Shown one piece after another: positions 37,032-46,699 of a DNA stretch of 64,000 bases. The notes beneath the pieces are model-generated. The model was given only the letters and a program-made list of their open reading frames with translations. It was not told the origin of the DNA and did no database searches. The position numbers were made by a program, and so were the translations under genes. The stretch's first letter is position 1. The number at the start of each line of letters is the position of its first letter. The DNA is from Planococcus sp. APC 4015 (lineage in GTDB: Bacteria; Actinomycetota; Actinomycetes; Actinomycetales; Microbacteriaceae): positions 23,671-87,670 of the forward strand of contig JASDDH010000016.1 in assembly GCA_030407505.1 (NCBI GenBank). Direction: 5' to 3'.

Positions 37032-38255
37032 TCAGACCGGGACGACGAGGGCGACGGCGAAGGCCGCGACGCCGTCGCCCGAGCCGGTGAACCCGAGCCC
37101 GTCCGTCGTAGTCGCCGAGACCGACACCGGTGCGCCCCCGAGCGCCGCCGACAGGGCGGCCTCGGCCTCGGTGCGTCGAGCCGCGAATCGCGGCTTGTTG
37201 GCCTGGACCTGAACCGAGACGTTGCCGATGCGCAGGCCCGCCTCGCCGAGCAGCGCGCGGGTGCGGGCGAGGAAGACGTCGGCGTGTGCGCCGGCGTACT
37301 CGGGGAAGTCGGTGCCGAAGTGCGTGCCGATGTCGCCGAGACCGGCGGCGGCGAGCAGCGCATCGACGATCGCGTGGGCGACGGCGTCGCCGTCGGAATG
37401 CCCCGAGAGCGGCTGCTCGCCCGGCCATTCGAGGCCCGCCAGCCACAGCGTCCCTTCGCCCCCGAAAGCGTGCACGTCGGTGCCGACGCCCACGCGCGGA
37501 AGAGCGGCGACCGGGGCGAGTGACACCGGTGCGTGCGGATGCGGTGTCACCAGCGAACGCGCCCGATCGAGGTCGGCGGCGGTCGTGATCTTGAAGGCGA
37601 GGGGGTCGCCGTCGACCGCGACCACCCGATGCCCCGACTCGGCGACGACCGCGGCGTCGTCGGTGAAGTCGGTCACCGCGTCGCGGTAGGCGGCGTCGAG
37701 GATGTCGCGGCGGAAGCCCTGAGGGGTCTGCGCGGCCGAGAGCAGGGACCGGTCGACGACACCCAGGATCTCGCCGCCCGCGACGCGCTTGATCGTGTCG
37801 ATCACGGGCAGGACGGGGATCGCCCCCGCAGCCCCCGCGTCGATCGCGGCGATGATCCGCGCGAACACGTCCGGAGACGTGAGTGCCCGCGCCGCGTCGT
37901 GCACGAGCACGATCTCGACGTCGGGCCAGACGGCCGCGAGTCCCGCAGCGACCGACGACTGACGGGTCTCACCACCGGCGACGACCGTGACCAGGTCGCG
38001 CGCGCCCTGGAACGCGGCGAGCAGATCGGTCAGGGCGTCGCCCTCACGACCCGCGGGCGCGACGACGATGACCTGCGCGCCGTCGACCTGGGCCACGCGG
38101 TCGAGCGCATGACGCAGGATCGTGTGCTGATCGATGCCGACGAACGCCTTGGGCGCTCCTGCCCCGAGTCGCGTGCCCGAACCCGCTGCCACCACGATCA
38201 CCGCGATCCGCGGCACGGGGGTGATCAGCGGTTCCGGAGCGACATCGGTGGGCAC
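37032..38255 (-). CDS. ispDF: Bifunctional IspD-IspF (non-mevalonate isoprenoid pathway)
   Basis: The 407-residue fusion catalyses two steps. The N-terminal IspD (about residues 15-235) has [21 protein letters not shown] and LVHDAARAL, forming CDP-ME from MEP. The C-terminal IspF (about 250-407) has [14 protein letters not shown] with Asp-x-His metal ligands, [23 protein letters not shown] and [15 protein letters not shown], cyclising CDP-ME2P. IspE is elsewhere. The GTG start lies 31 bases from the end of carD, matching the carD-ispD-ispF order of actinobacteria. Confidence 0.96.
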   Translation of the reverse strand: MPTDVAPEPLITPVPRIAVIVVAAGSGTRLGAGAPKAFVGIDQHTILRHALDRVAQVDGAQVIVVAPAGREGDALTDLLAAFQGARDLVTVVAGGETRQSSVAAGLAAVWPDVEIVLVHDAARALTSPDVFARIIAAIDAGAAGAIPVLPVIDTIKRVAGGEILGVVDRSLLSAAQTPQGFRRDILDAAYRDAVTDFTDDAAVVAESGHRVVAVDGDPLAFKITTAADLDRARSLVTPHPHAPVSLAPVAALPRVGVGTDVHAFGGEGTLWLAGLEWPGEQPLSGHSDGDAVAHAIVDALLAAAGLGDIGTHFGTDFPEYAGAHADVFLARTRALLGEAGLRIGNVSVQVQANKPRFAARRTEAEAALSAALGGAPVSVSATTTDGLGFTGSGDGVAAFAVALVVPV

Positions 38256-38286
38256 AGGTTCACGCTAGCGCGTGCACCGGCGACGA

Positions 38287-38769
38287 TCAGGACGCGAGAA
38301 CCTCATCGAGGATGACGCCGGCCTTCTCTTCGTCCGTCTTCTCGGCGAGCGCGAGCTCGGAGACGAGGATCTGCTTCGCCTTGGCGAGCATGCGCTTCTC
38401 ACCGGCCGAGAGTCCTCGGTCCTGATCGCGGCGCCACAGGTCGCGCACGACCTCGCTGACCTTGATGACGTCACCCGACGCGAGCTTCTCGAGGTTCGCC
38501 TTGTAGCGACGCGACCAGTTGGTCGGCTCTTCGGTGAACGGCGCGCGCAGCACTTCGAACACCTTGTCGAGGCCCTCTTTGCCGATGACGTCGCGGACTC
38601 CGACGAGGTCGACATTCTCAGCCGGAACCTCGATGATCAGATCACCCTGTGTGACGTTGAGCTTCAGATACTTCTTCGTCTCGCCCTTGATGACGCGTTC
38701 TTTGACCTCGATGATGGTCGCGGCCCCGTGGTGCGGATAGACGACCGTCTCGCCAACCTCAAAAAGCAT
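38287..38769 (-). CDS. carD: CarD-family RNA polymerase-binding transcription factor
   Basis: The 160-residue protein opens [19 protein letters not shown], the Tudor-like RNAP interaction domain, and has a helical C-terminal domain ([18 protein letters not shown]) with the Trp that wedges the promoter upstream fork. CarD stabilises open complexes at rRNA and other promoters. An AAAGGAC ribosome site precedes the ATG. A TGGTATCCT extended -10 (38796-38801, minus strand) lies 27 bases upstream. It heads the carD-ispDF run. Confidence 0.95.
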   Translation of the reverse strand: MLFEVGETVVYPHHGAATIIEVKERVIKGETKKYLKLNVTQGDLIIEVPAENVDLVGVRDVIGKEGLDKVFEVLRAPFTEEPTNWSRRYKANLEKLASGDVIKVSEVVRDLWRRDQDRGLSAGEKRMLAKAKQILVSELALAEKTDEEKAGVILDEVLAS

Positions 38770-38795
38770 GCAGTTGTGTCCTTTCGGCAACCTCC

Positions 38796-38801
38796 AGGAT
38801 A
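38796..38801 (-). promoter_or_regulatory. Extended -10 element of carD
   Basis: The minus strand reads TGGTATCCT, an extended -10 (TGn plus TATCCT) 27 bases upstream of carD. No good -35 is visible, as expected for extended -10 promoters. Confidence 0.4.
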
Positions 38802-38935
38802 CCACAGGCGTCTTACGCTAAGGTTCGCCGCCCACCCCCTCACGGGCACGCGCGCCTCACGCGGCGCCGGCTCACGCGGCGCGGCATCCAGCCCATAGAA
38901 TGCATGTGATGCCGTCATCCATCCTGGGAGGATCC

Positions 38936-39406
38936 GTGAAATCGCGCCTCATCGCGTCGCTCGGCCTGAGCGTCGCCGTCGTTCTCGGAGCCACCGGGTG
39001 CGCGTTCGGAACACCGCAGTCGACGCAGCTCGAGTACTCGGCCGCCGAAGGCGTGAACGTGTACGAATCCGGCCCCCTCGATGTGCGCAACGCCTTCATC
39101 GTGGCCAACGAAGACGGCACGCTGGGCAACTTCGTCGCCGCGATCGTCAACGACACCGACGACAGCCACACCCTCAGCGTCACGATCGGCGAGGGCGACA
39201 CGGTCGAGCTGTCGATCCGCGTGCCCGCCCGCTCCGTCATCAGCCTCGGCTCCGAAGAGACCGACGCGATCGAGATCGAGGGCATCGAGCTCCTTCCCGG
39301 CGCCGACATCCCCGGCTTCTTCGCCTCCGGCGACGAGACCGGTGCGCTCGTGTCGCTTCCGATCCTCGACGGCGAGCTCGAATACCTCAGCGACCTCGTT
39401 CCCTGA
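38936..39406 (+). CDS. Small lipoprotein, function unknown
   Basis: The 156-residue product has a signal peptide with lipobox ATGC (Cys22) and a mature domain rich in beta strands: VRNAFIVANEDGTLGNFVAAIVND, HTLSVTIGEGDTVELSIRVPARSV and GAD..GFFASGDETGALVSLPILDGEL. This looks like a DUF-type immunoglobulin-like lipoprotein found beside carD and regX3 in Micrococcales. The GTG at 38936 is preferred because GGGAGG lies five bases upstream; ATGs at 38900 and 38909 have no such site. It is exported and membrane anchored. Confidence 0.8.
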   Translation: MKSRLIASLGLSVAVVLGATGCAFGTPQSTQLEYSAAEGVNVYESGPLDVRNAFIVANEDGTLGNFVAAIVNDTDDSHTLSVTIGEGDTVELSIRVPARSVISLGSEETDAIEIEGIELLPGADIPGFFASGDETGALVSLPILDGELEYLSDLVP

Positions 39407-39420
39407 CCCCGCGCATGACA

Positions 39421-39450
39421 GAGGCCGCGCCCCCTCGGGAGCGCGGCCTC
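39421..39450. terminator. Bidirectional terminator between lipoprotein and regX3
   Basis: GAGGCCGCGC (39421-39430) pairs perfectly with GCGCGGCCTC (39441-39450) across a 10-base loop, followed by TTGCTCT on the plus strand. It lies between two convergent genes and can end both transcripts. Confidence 0.8.
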
Positions 39451-39460
39451 TTGCTCTGCC

Positions 39461-40144
39461 TCAGCCTTCGAAGCGGTAGCCGAGCCCGCGCACGGTGACG
39501 AGCATGGTCGGCTCACCGGGCTTCTGCTCGACCCGGGAGCGGATGCGCTTGATGTGCACGTCGAGCGTCTTGGTGTCGCCGAAGTAGTCGCTCCCCCACA
39601 CCCGATCGATGAGCTGGCCGCGGGTGAGCACACGACCGGCGTTGCGCATCAGCACCTCGAGGAGCTCGAACTCCTTGAGCGGCATCGCGATCTCCTTGCC
39701 GTCGACGGCGACGGTGTGACGGTCGATGTCGAGCACGACGCGCCCGCCGTCGAGCACGCGCTCGTCGAGATCGGCGTCGTTCTGGGCCAGTCGGCGCAGC
39801 ACCGCGCGCATGCGCGCCAGCAGCTCGCGTGACGAGTACGGCTTGGTGACGTAGTCGTCTGCGCCCAGCTCGAGTCCCACCACGATGTCGACCTCGGAGT
39901 CCTTGGCCGTCAGCATGATGATCGGCACCCCCGACGAGGTGCGGATCTGCCGGCACACCTCGGTGCCCGGCATCCCGGGGAGCATCAGATCGAGCAGCAC
40001 GATGTCGGCCCCGCGTTCGCGGAAGGCCAGGAGCGCGGCCGGGCCGTCTTCGGCGATCTCGACCTCGTAGCCTTCGCGACGGAGGAGGTAGGCGAGGGGG
40101 TCTGCGAGGTCGGGCTCGTCCTCGACGATCAGTACGCGGGTCAT
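39461..40144 (-). CDS. regX3: OmpR-family response regulator of phosphate limitation, RegX3
   Basis: The 227-residue regulator has a receiver domain (MTRVLIVEDEPDLADPL, phospho-Asp in IVLLDLMLPGMPG, Lys in DYVTKPYSSREL) and a winged-helix effector (KEFELLEVLMRNAGRVLTRGQLIDRVWG, TLDVHIKRIRSRVE). Its ATG overlaps the kinase stop (ATGA). With senX3, phoU and gpmA adjacent and PHO boxes before phoU and pstS, it is the phosphate-starvation regulator, equivalent to Streptomyces PhoP. Confidence 0.93.
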   Translation of the reverse strand: MTRVLIVEDEPDLADPLAYLLRREGYEVEIAEDGPAALLAFRERGADIVLLDLMLPGMPGTEVCRQIRTSSGVPIIMLTAKDSEVDIVVGLELGADDYVTKPYSSRELLARMRAVLRRLAQNDADLDERVLDGGRVVLDIDRHTVAVDGKEIAMPLKEFELLEVLMRNAGRVLTRGQLIDRVWGSDYFGDTKTLDVHIKRIRSRVEQKPGEPTMLVTVRGLGYRFEG

Positions 40145-41364
40145 GCGGTTTCTCCGTTCTGAGGGAAAATCTCGAGGGGCCCCGTCGTGGCCGGCCCCGG
40201 ACGCTTCTTCTTGCGCTTCTTCACGGGCGCGACCTGATCGGGAGCCTCGGCTGCGGGAAGACGCACGGTGAACGTCGATCCGCGACCGGGACGCGACCAC
40301 AGCTTCACCTCGCCCCCGTGGCGCTGCACGGCGTGCTTGACGATCGACAGTCCCAGACCCGTGCCGCCGGTGCGGCGGGCGCGGGCGGGGTCGGCGCGGT
40401 AGAAACGCTCGAAGATGCGGTCCTGGTCGCCCTCGGCGATGCCGATGCCGCGGTCGGTGACGGCGATCTCGACGACGTCGTCGATGACCTTCACCCCGAC
40501 CCCGACGCTGGCGCCCTGCGGTGAGTAGGCGATCGCGTTGGCGATCAGGTTGCCGATCGCCTCGCCGAGCACCTGCGCGTCACCGCGGACGAAGGCGCCC
40601 CGGGTGCCGCCGCGCACGATGGCGACGCTGGCGGACTCCGACTGGATCGAGTGCGCGTCCACGGCCGAGGCGACGATCTCGTCGACGGCGACGATGCGGC
40701 TCTCGGTGAGCTCATCGGCCGCCTGCAGTCGCGAGAGGCTCATGATGCGCGACGTCAGCTGACCCAGCCGCGACGCCTCTGCCGACAGCCGGGCGGCGAA
40801 GATGCGCACCTGGTCGGGGTCGTCCGCGGCAGACGCCACAGCCTCGGCGAGCAGGCTCACCGCGCCGACCGGCGTCTTGAGCTCGTGGCTGGTGTTCGCC
40901 ACGAAGTCGCGGCGCATCTGCTCGACGCGCTCCCGCTCGGTGATGTCTCGCAGCACGAGCAGCGTGAGGCGTGACGACACCCGCGTGGCGCGGACGGCGA
41001 CGAGCCGGGGCTCGGCGGGTGGTGCTCCGCGGCGCAGGCGCAGCGTCTCCGTGGCCGCCAGGCCCGTGCTGCGCACGTGACGCAGGATCGTGCGCAGGTC
41101 ATCGGACGGCAGCACGTGACCTTCGATCAGCGAGAAGGGTCCGGCCGGCGCGGATGCCGCGAGCACCGTTCCCGACGCGTCGACGACGACGGCCGCATCG
41201 TCCATGCCGTGCAGCACTTCGCGCACGCCGTCGGGGATGTCGGTGGAGGTCTGCTGCCGCGCCCGGTCGCGGGCACGCAGCGAGGCGACCACGACGACGG
41301 AGACGGAACACCCGATGACGACTCCGGCGAGGAGTGCGAGCAGCGCCAGCTGCGTCGTGTCCAT
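40141..41364 (-). CDS. senX3: Sensor histidine kinase of phosphate limitation, SenX3-like
   Basis: The 407-residue kinase has one N-terminal membrane helix (LALLALLAGVVIGCSVSVVVV), a PAS-like domain, the H-box FVANTSHELKTPVGAVSLL, N-box GNLIANAIAYSPQG, and G boxes VTDRGIGIAEGD and GGTGLGLSIVKH. The C-terminus has a Lys-rich tail (VKKRKKKRPG). A GGAGGT ribosome site lies directly before the ATG. It is coupled to regX3 and divergent from phoU. It probably senses Pst/PhoU status rather than phosphate itself. Confidence 0.92.
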   Translation of the reverse strand: MDTTQLALLALLAGVVIGCSVSVVVVASLRARDRARQQTSTDIPDGVREVLHGMDDAAVVVDASGTVLAASAPAGPFSLIEGHVLPSDDLRTILRHVRSTGLAATETLRLRRGAPPAEPRLVAVRATRVSSRLTLLVLRDITERERVEQMRRDFVANTSHELKTPVGAVSLLAEAVASAADDPDQVRIFAARLSAEASRLGQLTSRIMSLSRLQAADELTESRIVAVDEIVASAVDAHSIQSESASVAIVRGGTRGAFVRGDAQVLGEAIGNLIANAIAYSPQGASVGVGVKVIDDVVEIAVTDRGIGIAEGDQDRIFERFYRADPARARRTGGTGLGLSIVKHAVQRHGGEVKLWSRPGRGSTFTVRLPAAEAPDQVAPVKKRKKKRPGPATTGPLEIFPQNGETA

Positions 41365-41436
41365 ACCTCCACAGTAGGCCGCGGCCGGTCCGCCCGCCGT
41401 CGCGATCCGCGCCGTGCGGCGTGCGGCCGGACTACT

Positions 41437-41469
41437 ATTCACCGTGGCGGCACCGTTCGTTAACCTTGC
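41437..41469 (+). promoter_or_regulatory. PHO box of three 11-base units between senX3 and phoU
   Basis: Three consecutive 11-base units, ATTCACCGTGG, CGGCACCGTTC and GTTAACCTTGC, match the direct-repeat architecture of actinobacterial PhoP/RegX3 sites (GTTCACC-type). The third unit is nearly identical to a unit before pstS. A -10-like GACAAT at 41475-41480 follows, serving phoU; the same site could also control regX3-senX3. Confidence 0.65.
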
Positions 41470-41552
41470 CTGACGACAATCACGAGCGTCGTGGTCGGGT
41501 GCCGCCGCGGATCGTCCCGGACGGTTCCCCCGCGTACAGGAAAGGTGCTGCG

Positions 41553-42230
41553 ATGCGCGAAGTCTTCCACCAGTCGCTCGAGGACGTCCAGGGACGCCTC
41601 GTCGAGATCTCCGAACTCGTCACCGTCGCGATCGACAAGGCGACGAGGGCGTTCGGCACGAGCGACGTCGCCCTCGCCGAAGAGGTCATCGACGCCGACT
41701 CGGTCATCGACGAGAAGGCGATCGCGCTCGACGAGATCGCGATCGAGATCCTCGCCCGTCAGCAGCCGGTCGCCCGCGACCTGCGCATCGTCGTCAGCGC
41801 ACTGCGCATCAGCGCGTCGCTCGAGCGCATGGGCGACATCGCCGAGCACATCGCGCAGCTCACCCGCATGCGCTTCCCCGAGCGGGCGATCCCCAAGGGC
41901 CTCAAGTCCACGTTCCTCAAGATGGGCGAATTCGACGTCGAGGTGGCGCGCAAGCTCACCGAGCTGCTGCGCACGCAGGACGGCGCGCTGATCGAAGAGA
42001 TCCGCAACGCCGACGACCAGCTCGACGACCTGCACGTCTCGGTGTTCGAGAAGGTGCTCAGCGACAGCTGGCAGGGCGAGGCATCCGCCACGGTCGACGC
42101 GACGCTCGCGAGCCGCTACCACGAGCGCTTCGCCGACCACGCCGTCTCGGTCGCCAAGAAGGTCGCCTACCTGTCGACGGGCGACTGGACGTCGCCCACC
42201 GACAGCATCGAGATCATCCCCGTGCCCTGA
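41553..42230 (+). CDS. phoU: Phosphate-signalling regulator PhoU
   Basis: The 225-residue protein is built of two three-helix repeats. The PhoU signature E(A)xxxxDxxxD appears in AEEVIDADSVIDEKAIALDE and again around EEIRNADDQLDDLHVSVFE, the latter with the DxxDxxxx metal-binding style. RISASLERMGDIAEHIAQLTRM and RYHERFADHAVSVAKKVAYL are also typical. It mediates inhibition of the SenX3 kinase by the Pst transporter when phosphate is plentiful. AGGAAAGGTG precedes the ATG. Confidence 0.95.
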   Translation: MREVFHQSLEDVQGRLVEISELVTVAIDKATRAFGTSDVALAEEVIDADSVIDEKAIALDEIAIEILARQQPVARDLRIVVSALRISASLERMGDIAEHIAQLTRMRFPERAIPKGLKSTFLKMGEFDVEVARKLTELLRTQDGALIEEIRNADDQLDDLHVSVFEKVLSDSWQGEASATVDATLASRYHERFADHAVSVAKKVAYLSTGDWTSPTDSIEIIPVP

Positions 42231-42254
42231 CAGACGTCGTGCGCGGTCAGCGCG

Positions 42255-43004
42255 TCACTTCTTGCCCTGCGAGGCGACCGCGGCGGCACCGGCGGCGGCA
42301 GCTTCGGGGTCGAGGTACTCTCCCGGGCCGAGCGGCACGAGGTTCTCATCGAGGCGGTAGACCAGCGGGATGCCGGTGGGGATGTTGAGCTCGGCGATGT
42401 CGTCGTCGCTGATGCCGTCGAGATGCTTCACCAGGCCGCGCAGCGAGTTGCCGTGCGCCGTGACGAGCACCGTCTTGCCGGCCTTGAGGTCGGGGGCGAT
42501 GTCGCTCTCCCAATACGGGAGCATGCGGTCGATCACGATCGACAGCGACTCGGTGCGGGGCACCTCGCCGTCGATGCCGACGTAGCGGGGATCGCCGACC
42601 TGGCTCCACTCGCTGTCGTCCGCGAGGTCCGGCGGCGGCACGTCGAACGATCGGCGCCAGAGCATGAACTGCTCCTGGCCGTACTCGGCGAGCGTCTCGG
42701 CCTTGTCCTTGCCCTGCAGCGCACCGTAGTGACGCTCGTTGAGGCGCCACGAGCGCTTGACGGGGATCCAGAGACGGTCCGCCGCGTCGAGGGCGAGGTT
42801 CGCGGTCTGGATCGCGCGGCTCAGCACCGAGGTGTGCAGCACATCGGGGAGGATGCCGGCCTCGGCCAGCAGCTCGCCGCCGCGCTTCGCCTCGGCCTTG
42901 CCCTGCTCGGTGAGCCGGACGTCGACCCATCCGGTGAAGAGATTGAGCTCGTTCCACTCGCTCTGGCCGTGTCGGAGGAGGATCAGCGTGTAGGGCGCAG
43001 TCAT
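42255..43004 (-). CDS. gpmA: 2,3-bisphosphoglycerate-dependent phosphoglycerate mutase
   Basis: The 249-residue glycolytic enzyme has the phosphohistidine motif [39 protein letters not shown] and the second active His in [19 protein letters not shown]. The C-terminus is an Ala-rich tail. Its neighbourhood with senX3/regX3 matches the mycobacterial gpm1-senX3-regX3 order. It converges on phoU. Confidence 0.96.
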   Translation of the reverse strand: MTAPYTLILLRHGQSEWNELNLFTGWVDVRLTEQGKAEAKRGGELLAEAGILPDVLHTSVLSRAIQTANLALDAADRLWIPVKRSWRLNERHYGALQGKDKAETLAEYGQEQFMLWRRSFDVPPPDLADDSEWSQVGDPRYVGIDGEVPRTESLSIVIDRMLPYWESDIAPDLKAGKTVLVTAHGNSLRGLVKHLDGISDDDIAELNIPTGIPLVYRLDENLVPLGPGEYLDPEAAAAGAAAVASQGKK

Positions 43005-43038
43005 GGGCCCAGCTTAGCGATCCCGCCGCGCTGGCATC

Positions 43039-43875
43039 ATGGATCCCATGCCCTCCCGCCATGCTCCCGTCGGGCAGGTCACGCGGGGCACGACAGGCAC
43101 CAATCGCCTGCGCCGGATCGATCGCTGGATCGCCCGGCATCCGTCGCTGAGGCGGGCCGCCGACCCGCTCGTGGTCGACCTCGGATACGGGGCGAGCGGC
43201 GTCACGCCGCTCGAACTCTGGTCGCGGCTCCATCGCGTGCGCCCCGACGTCGAGGTGCTGGGCCTGGAGATCGACCCCGCTCGCGTCGCCCGGGCGGACA
43301 AGCAGCTCGCCGCCGTGCGCGCCGGCACGACGTCGTTCCCGTCGGCGGCCCGGGTGTCGTTCGCCCCGGGCGGGTTCGAGGTGCCGATCGCCGCCGGACG
43401 GCGCCCCGCCGTCATCCGCGCGATGAACGTGCTGCGGCAGTACGACGAGTCCGCGGTGCCGGCCGCCTGGGCGTCGATGGCCGCTCGCCTGGCACCCGGC
43501 GGCCTGCTCGTCGAGGGCACGTGCGACGAGCTCGGGCGCATCTGCACGTGGGTCGCGCTCGACGCGGCCGCGCAGCCCACGACGCTCACCGTGTCTCTGC
43601 GACTGGCGTCGCTCGAACGCCCCTCGATCGCGGCCGAGCGGCTGCCCAAGGCGCTGATCCACCGCAACGTGCCCGGTGAACCGGTGCATGCGTTCCTGTC
43701 GGCGCTCGATGCCGAGTGGGAACGCGCATCCGCCGTCTCGCCGTTCGGTCCGGTGCATCGGTGGGAGACCTCACTGCGGGCGATGGATGCCGCGGGCTGG
43801 CCGCTTCTGCAGCGCGCGCGCCGGCGGCTCGGCGAGGTCACTGTCGCGTGGGCGGCGGTGGCGCCGGCATCCTGA
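43039..43875 (+). CDS. Class I SAM-dependent methyltransferase-like protein
   Basis: The 278-residue product has a Rossmann-type SAM motif PLVVDLGYGASGVTPLELW followed by EVLGLEIDPARVARA with the acidic ribose-binding residue, then AAWASMAARLAPGGLLVEGTC. Two close ATGs (43039, 43048) are possible starts and neither has a clear ribosome site; the transcript may be nearly leaderless. The substrate is unknown. It is divergent from gpmA and its stop abuts that of the FUSC gene. Confidence 0.8.
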   Translation: MDPMPSRHAPVGQVTRGTTGTNRLRRIDRWIARHPSLRRAADPLVVDLGYGASGVTPLELWSRLHRVRPDVEVLGLEIDPARVARADKQLAAVRAGTTSFPSAARVSFAPGGFEVPIAAGRRPAVIRAMNVLRQYDESAVPAAWASMAARLAPGGLLVEGTCDELGRICTWVALDAAAQPTTLTVSLRLASLERPSIAAERLPKALIHRNVPGEPVHAFLSALDAEWERASAVSPFGPVHRWETSLRAMDAAGWPLLQRARRRLGEVTVAWAAVAPAS

Positions 43876-44976
43876 TCAGATGCGCGGCACCGATGCGCGG
43901 GCGTCGTGCGGCGGGGTCCCCGCGGCGGTGAGCAGGTCGACGGTCAGCGGGCGCATCGCGGCGATCAGGTTGTGGTCGCCGAACGACGCGCCGGGAAGGA
44001 GCTCCTCGGGATCGAGGTGGGCGGCGACGGCGGTCAGCGCAGCCCGGGCCTCGGGCTCGACGGCGATGTCGTCGAGCCCGTCGCCGATGCGCGCTGCGCC
44101 GCGGCCGATCTCGGCGAGGATGTCGGCTGCGACCGGCCTCGCCTGGCCGTCATCGGCCAGGTACGCCGCACGTCGCGCGACGACGCGAAGGTTGCGGGAC
44201 GCGAGGTCGAGCGCATCCAGCACCCGCCGATGCCGCTGCAGCTCGAAGCGGTGCCGACGCAGCAGCGGCGCGATCTTGACGATGGCCTGACCGGATTCGA
44301 GGGACGTGCGCCAGTCCTCGATGACGCCGTGCAGGGCGCGCGCCTTCTCGAGCCCGCGGGCGGTGCGCATGCGGTCCCCGCGCCGCAGCCCCTGCACGAT
44401 CGTTCCGATCGCCCCGTCGAACGCCGCGAAGACCGCGCGGGCGTCGCGCAGTTCGACCCGCCGCGGATTGCGCGGGATCAGGGCGGTCACGATGAGCGCC
44501 GCAGCGCCCCCGATGAGGCCGTCGACCAGACGCAGCATCGGCGCATTCGCGGGGATCACCATGACGATGATCGACTGGATGCCGGCGGCGATCGCGAAGC
44601 TCGCCTGGTCCGACAGGAACCGCGCCACCACGAGGGTCATCGCGAGGGCGAGGCCCAGCTGCCACCAGCCGGCGCCGACGACGAGCAGCAGGACTTCGGC
44701 CACCAGGATGCCGATGAGCATGCCGATGACGGTCTCGAGCACCCTGCGCGGACGCGCATCGCGAACGAGACCGAGGCTCGACACCGTCACGGTCGCTGCG
44801 AGCAACGGCGCCGGATGCCCGAGCACGACGTGCGCGAACGCGTAGGCGCCGGTGGCGGCGACGACGATCTGCACGATCGCGATACTCGAGTCCGACACAC
44901 GACGAAGGGCCCGACGCGGATCGACGCGACGGCGCCAGCCCGTCTGGATGGCGGCGGTCTGCGGCGCCGAGCTCAC
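43876..44976 (-). CDS. FUSC/aromatic-acid-exporter-type membrane protein
   Basis: The 366-residue protein has a hydrophobic N-terminal half of about six helices (IVQIVVAATGAYAFAHVVLG, VIGMLIGILVAEVLLLVVGAG, GIQSIIVMVIPA, GLIGGAAALIVTALIPRNPRR) and a soluble, helical C-terminal half (EDWRTSLESGQAIVKIAPLL). This matches FUSC-type or DUF2955 aromatic-acid efflux proteins. GTG start at 44976, 11 bases after the ygfZ stop, so the two may be co-transcribed. Confidence 0.85.
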   Translation of the reverse strand: MSSAPQTAAIQTGWRRRVDPRRALRRVSDSSIAIVQIVVAATGAYAFAHVVLGHPAPLLAATVTVSSLGLVRDARPRRVLETVIGMLIGILVAEVLLLVVGAGWWQLGLALAMTLVVARFLSDQASFAIAAGIQSIIVMVIPANAPMLRLVDGLIGGAAALIVTALIPRNPRRVELRDARAVFAAFDGAIGTIVQGLRRGDRMRTARGLEKARALHGVIEDWRTSLESGQAIVKIAPLLRRHRFELQRHRRVLDALDLASRNLRVVARRAAYLADDGQARPVAADILAEIGRGAARIGDGLDDIAVEPEARAALTAVAAHLDPEELLPGASFGDHNLIAAMRPLTVDLLTAAGTPPHDARASVPRI

Positions 44977-44986
44977 GCCGTGCCGA

Positions 44987-46090
44987 TCACGTCGCGAGCG
45001 GGCGCCGGGAGAGGCGCGTGATGCGCGGCACATTCGCCGTCGCCCCCGCTTCGGGCGGCACGACGACCTCTTGCGCGGCGGCGATCGCGCCGCTCGGGGT
45101 GTCCACGAGCAGGGGCGCATCGGCGGGCGTCGACCGGCGCACGACCGCGAGCGCGATCGGGCCCTGCTCGAAGTGGTGTGCGGCGGCGCGCACATCGCCG
45201 ACGACGTCGTCGCCGAACCGCACGGCGGCGCCGACCTCGGGCAGCTCGCTGTCGCTGCCGTCCAGCTGCAGCGCGACGAGGCGGCGAGGCGGATGCCCGA
45301 GGTTGTGCACCTTCGCGACGGTCTCCTGGCCGCGGTAGCACCCCTTGCTGAGGTGCACCGCGGTGCGGAGCCAGTCGAGCTCGTGCGGGATCGTGCGCTC
45401 GTCGATGTCGCCCCGGCGGGGTCGCCATGCGGCGATGCGCAGGGCGTCGACGGCCGAGAGCCCGGCAAGTGCGATGTCGCCCGCGGCGGCGCCGGCAGCG
45501 AGGCGGGCGAGTTCGTCGTGCGTGACGATCGCCTCGGACCAGTCGCGGTCGGCACCCGGATGCGGGTCAGCGGGGGCGTATCCCCAGCCCCCGGGCGAGA
45601 CGCCTGGCCACGGGTCGGCCCACACGAGCGGCACATCGTGCGGTGCAGCCGGATGCAGCACGGCGAGCGCCGCGGCGGTTCCGCCGACGACGGCATACTC
45701 GTCGCCCGCGTCGCGCAGGTCGACGCGGAGCCGGAAGCGCATGCGCGTCAGCCAGGTCAGCAGCCCCGCGGCGTCGGGTGCGTCGACGATCAGCCACGCG
45801 GTCTCGCCGTCGTCGACCAACGCGGCCGAATGCTCGACACGGCCCTGCGGGTCGAGCACGAGAAGCTCGGTGCTCTCGCCGGGGGTCAGGCGTGCGACGG
45901 CCTGCGATGTGAGGGAGTCGAGCCAGGTGAGCCGGTCGTCGCCCGCGACCGCGATCACGCCGCGGTCGCCGAGCGGGGCGACCGCACGTCCGGCGGCGAG
46001 CGCGCGCTGCTCTCCCATCGGGTTGCCGAGGTGGCGGAGCCCGCCGTCGTCGACGACGGAACCGGGCACCGCGGCGAAGGTGTCGGTCAT
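44987..46090 (-). CDS. ygfZ: Folate-binding protein YgfZ (GcvT-like)
   Basis: The 367-residue protein has a GcvT-like fold and the diagnostic motif HLSKGCYRGQETVAKVHN (K-G-C-Y-x-G-Q-E) of YgfZ/IBA57 proteins, which use tetrahydrofolate to support iron-sulfur cluster enzymes. The N-terminal VIAVAGDDRLTWLDSLTSQAV is also typical. Its ATG overlaps the nitrobindin-like gene stop (TGATG), a conserved actinobacterial gene pair. Confidence 0.93.
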   Translation of the reverse strand: MTDTFAAVPGSVVDDGGLRHLGNPMGEQRALAAGRAVAPLGDRGVIAVAGDDRLTWLDSLTSQAVARLTPGESTELLVLDPQGRVEHSAALVDDGETAWLIVDAPDAAGLLTWLTRMRFRLRVDLRDAGDEYAVVGGTAAALAVLHPAAPHDVPLVWADPWPGVSPGGWGYAPADPHPGADRDWSEAIVTHDELARLAAGAAAGDIALAGLSAVDALRIAAWRPRRGDIDERTIPHELDWLRTAVHLSKGCYRGQETVAKVHNLGHPPRRLVALQLDGSDSELPEVGAAVRFGDDVVGDVRAAAHHFEQGPIALAVVRRSTPADAPLLVDTPSGAIAAAQEVVVPPEAGATANVPRITRLSRRPLAT

Positions 46091-46689
46091 CACTCGACCC
46101 GGGCGAGACGGGCCGACGCGTGCGAGGCGAGATCGGCCCCGAGCGCCGCGATGTCCCACGCCCACAGAAGGTGGGCGTCGACCAGTCCGTAGATGCGGCT
46201 GGCTGCGGCGTAGGGCTTAGCGCCCGCGGTGCGGATGACGGCATCCGTCGCCATGTCGATGCGCGGGCCCTTGATCTGACCGAGATACAGCTCGCTGACG
46301 CCGTCGGAATGGATGATCGGCACCTCGATGTCGAAGCCGCCGTCGGCGTTGCGCAGCGCTTCGACGTCGTCGACGGTGCGGGTCGTCGGTTCGACGGCCG
46401 GCGGCAGAAGCCCGGGCCCGGGGTCTGCGTCGGCCGCGGGCCGGGCGAGGCGCCAGAATCCGACTTCCGACACGAGGGGCGTGCGCTCCTCGCCGTCGTG
46501 CAGCCAGGCGTTGGCCGAGTAGTTCAAGAAGTCGCCGCCGTCATGGCTGAAGCTGACGCGGTGCGTGAACTCCCCCGCGTAGCGATGACCGTCCGCCTCG
46601 TAGTCGATGACGCCCGTGCCCTCCCAGATGCCGATGAGCCACGAGAGCGGCACCAGATCGGCAGGCAGATCGGTCGGGATGTCGAGCAC
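46090..46689 (-). CDS. Nitrobindin-like heme-binding protein (FABP/DUF1794)
   Basis: The 199-residue beta-barrel protein starts [20 protein letters not shown] with the family GxWxGxG motif and ends [28 protein letters not shown], where the His is the likely proximal heme ligand. Nitrobindins bind ferric heme and handle NO or peroxynitrite. There is a roughly 30-residue insertion with acidic/Pro character ([20 protein letters not shown]). It lies 11 bases after a 37-residue membrane protein gene and is coupled to ygfZ. Confidence 0.9.
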   Translation of the reverse strand: MLDIPTDLPADLVPLSWLIGIWEGTGVIDYEADGHRYAGEFTHRVSFSHDGGDFLNYSANAWLHDGEERTPLVSEVGFWRLARPAADADPGPGLLPPAVEPTTRTVDDVEALRNADGGFDIEVPIIHSDGVSELYLGQIKGPRIDMATDAVIRTAGAKPYAAASRIYGLVDAHLLWAWDIAALGADLASHASARLARVE

Positions 46690-46699
46690 GACGACCGCC

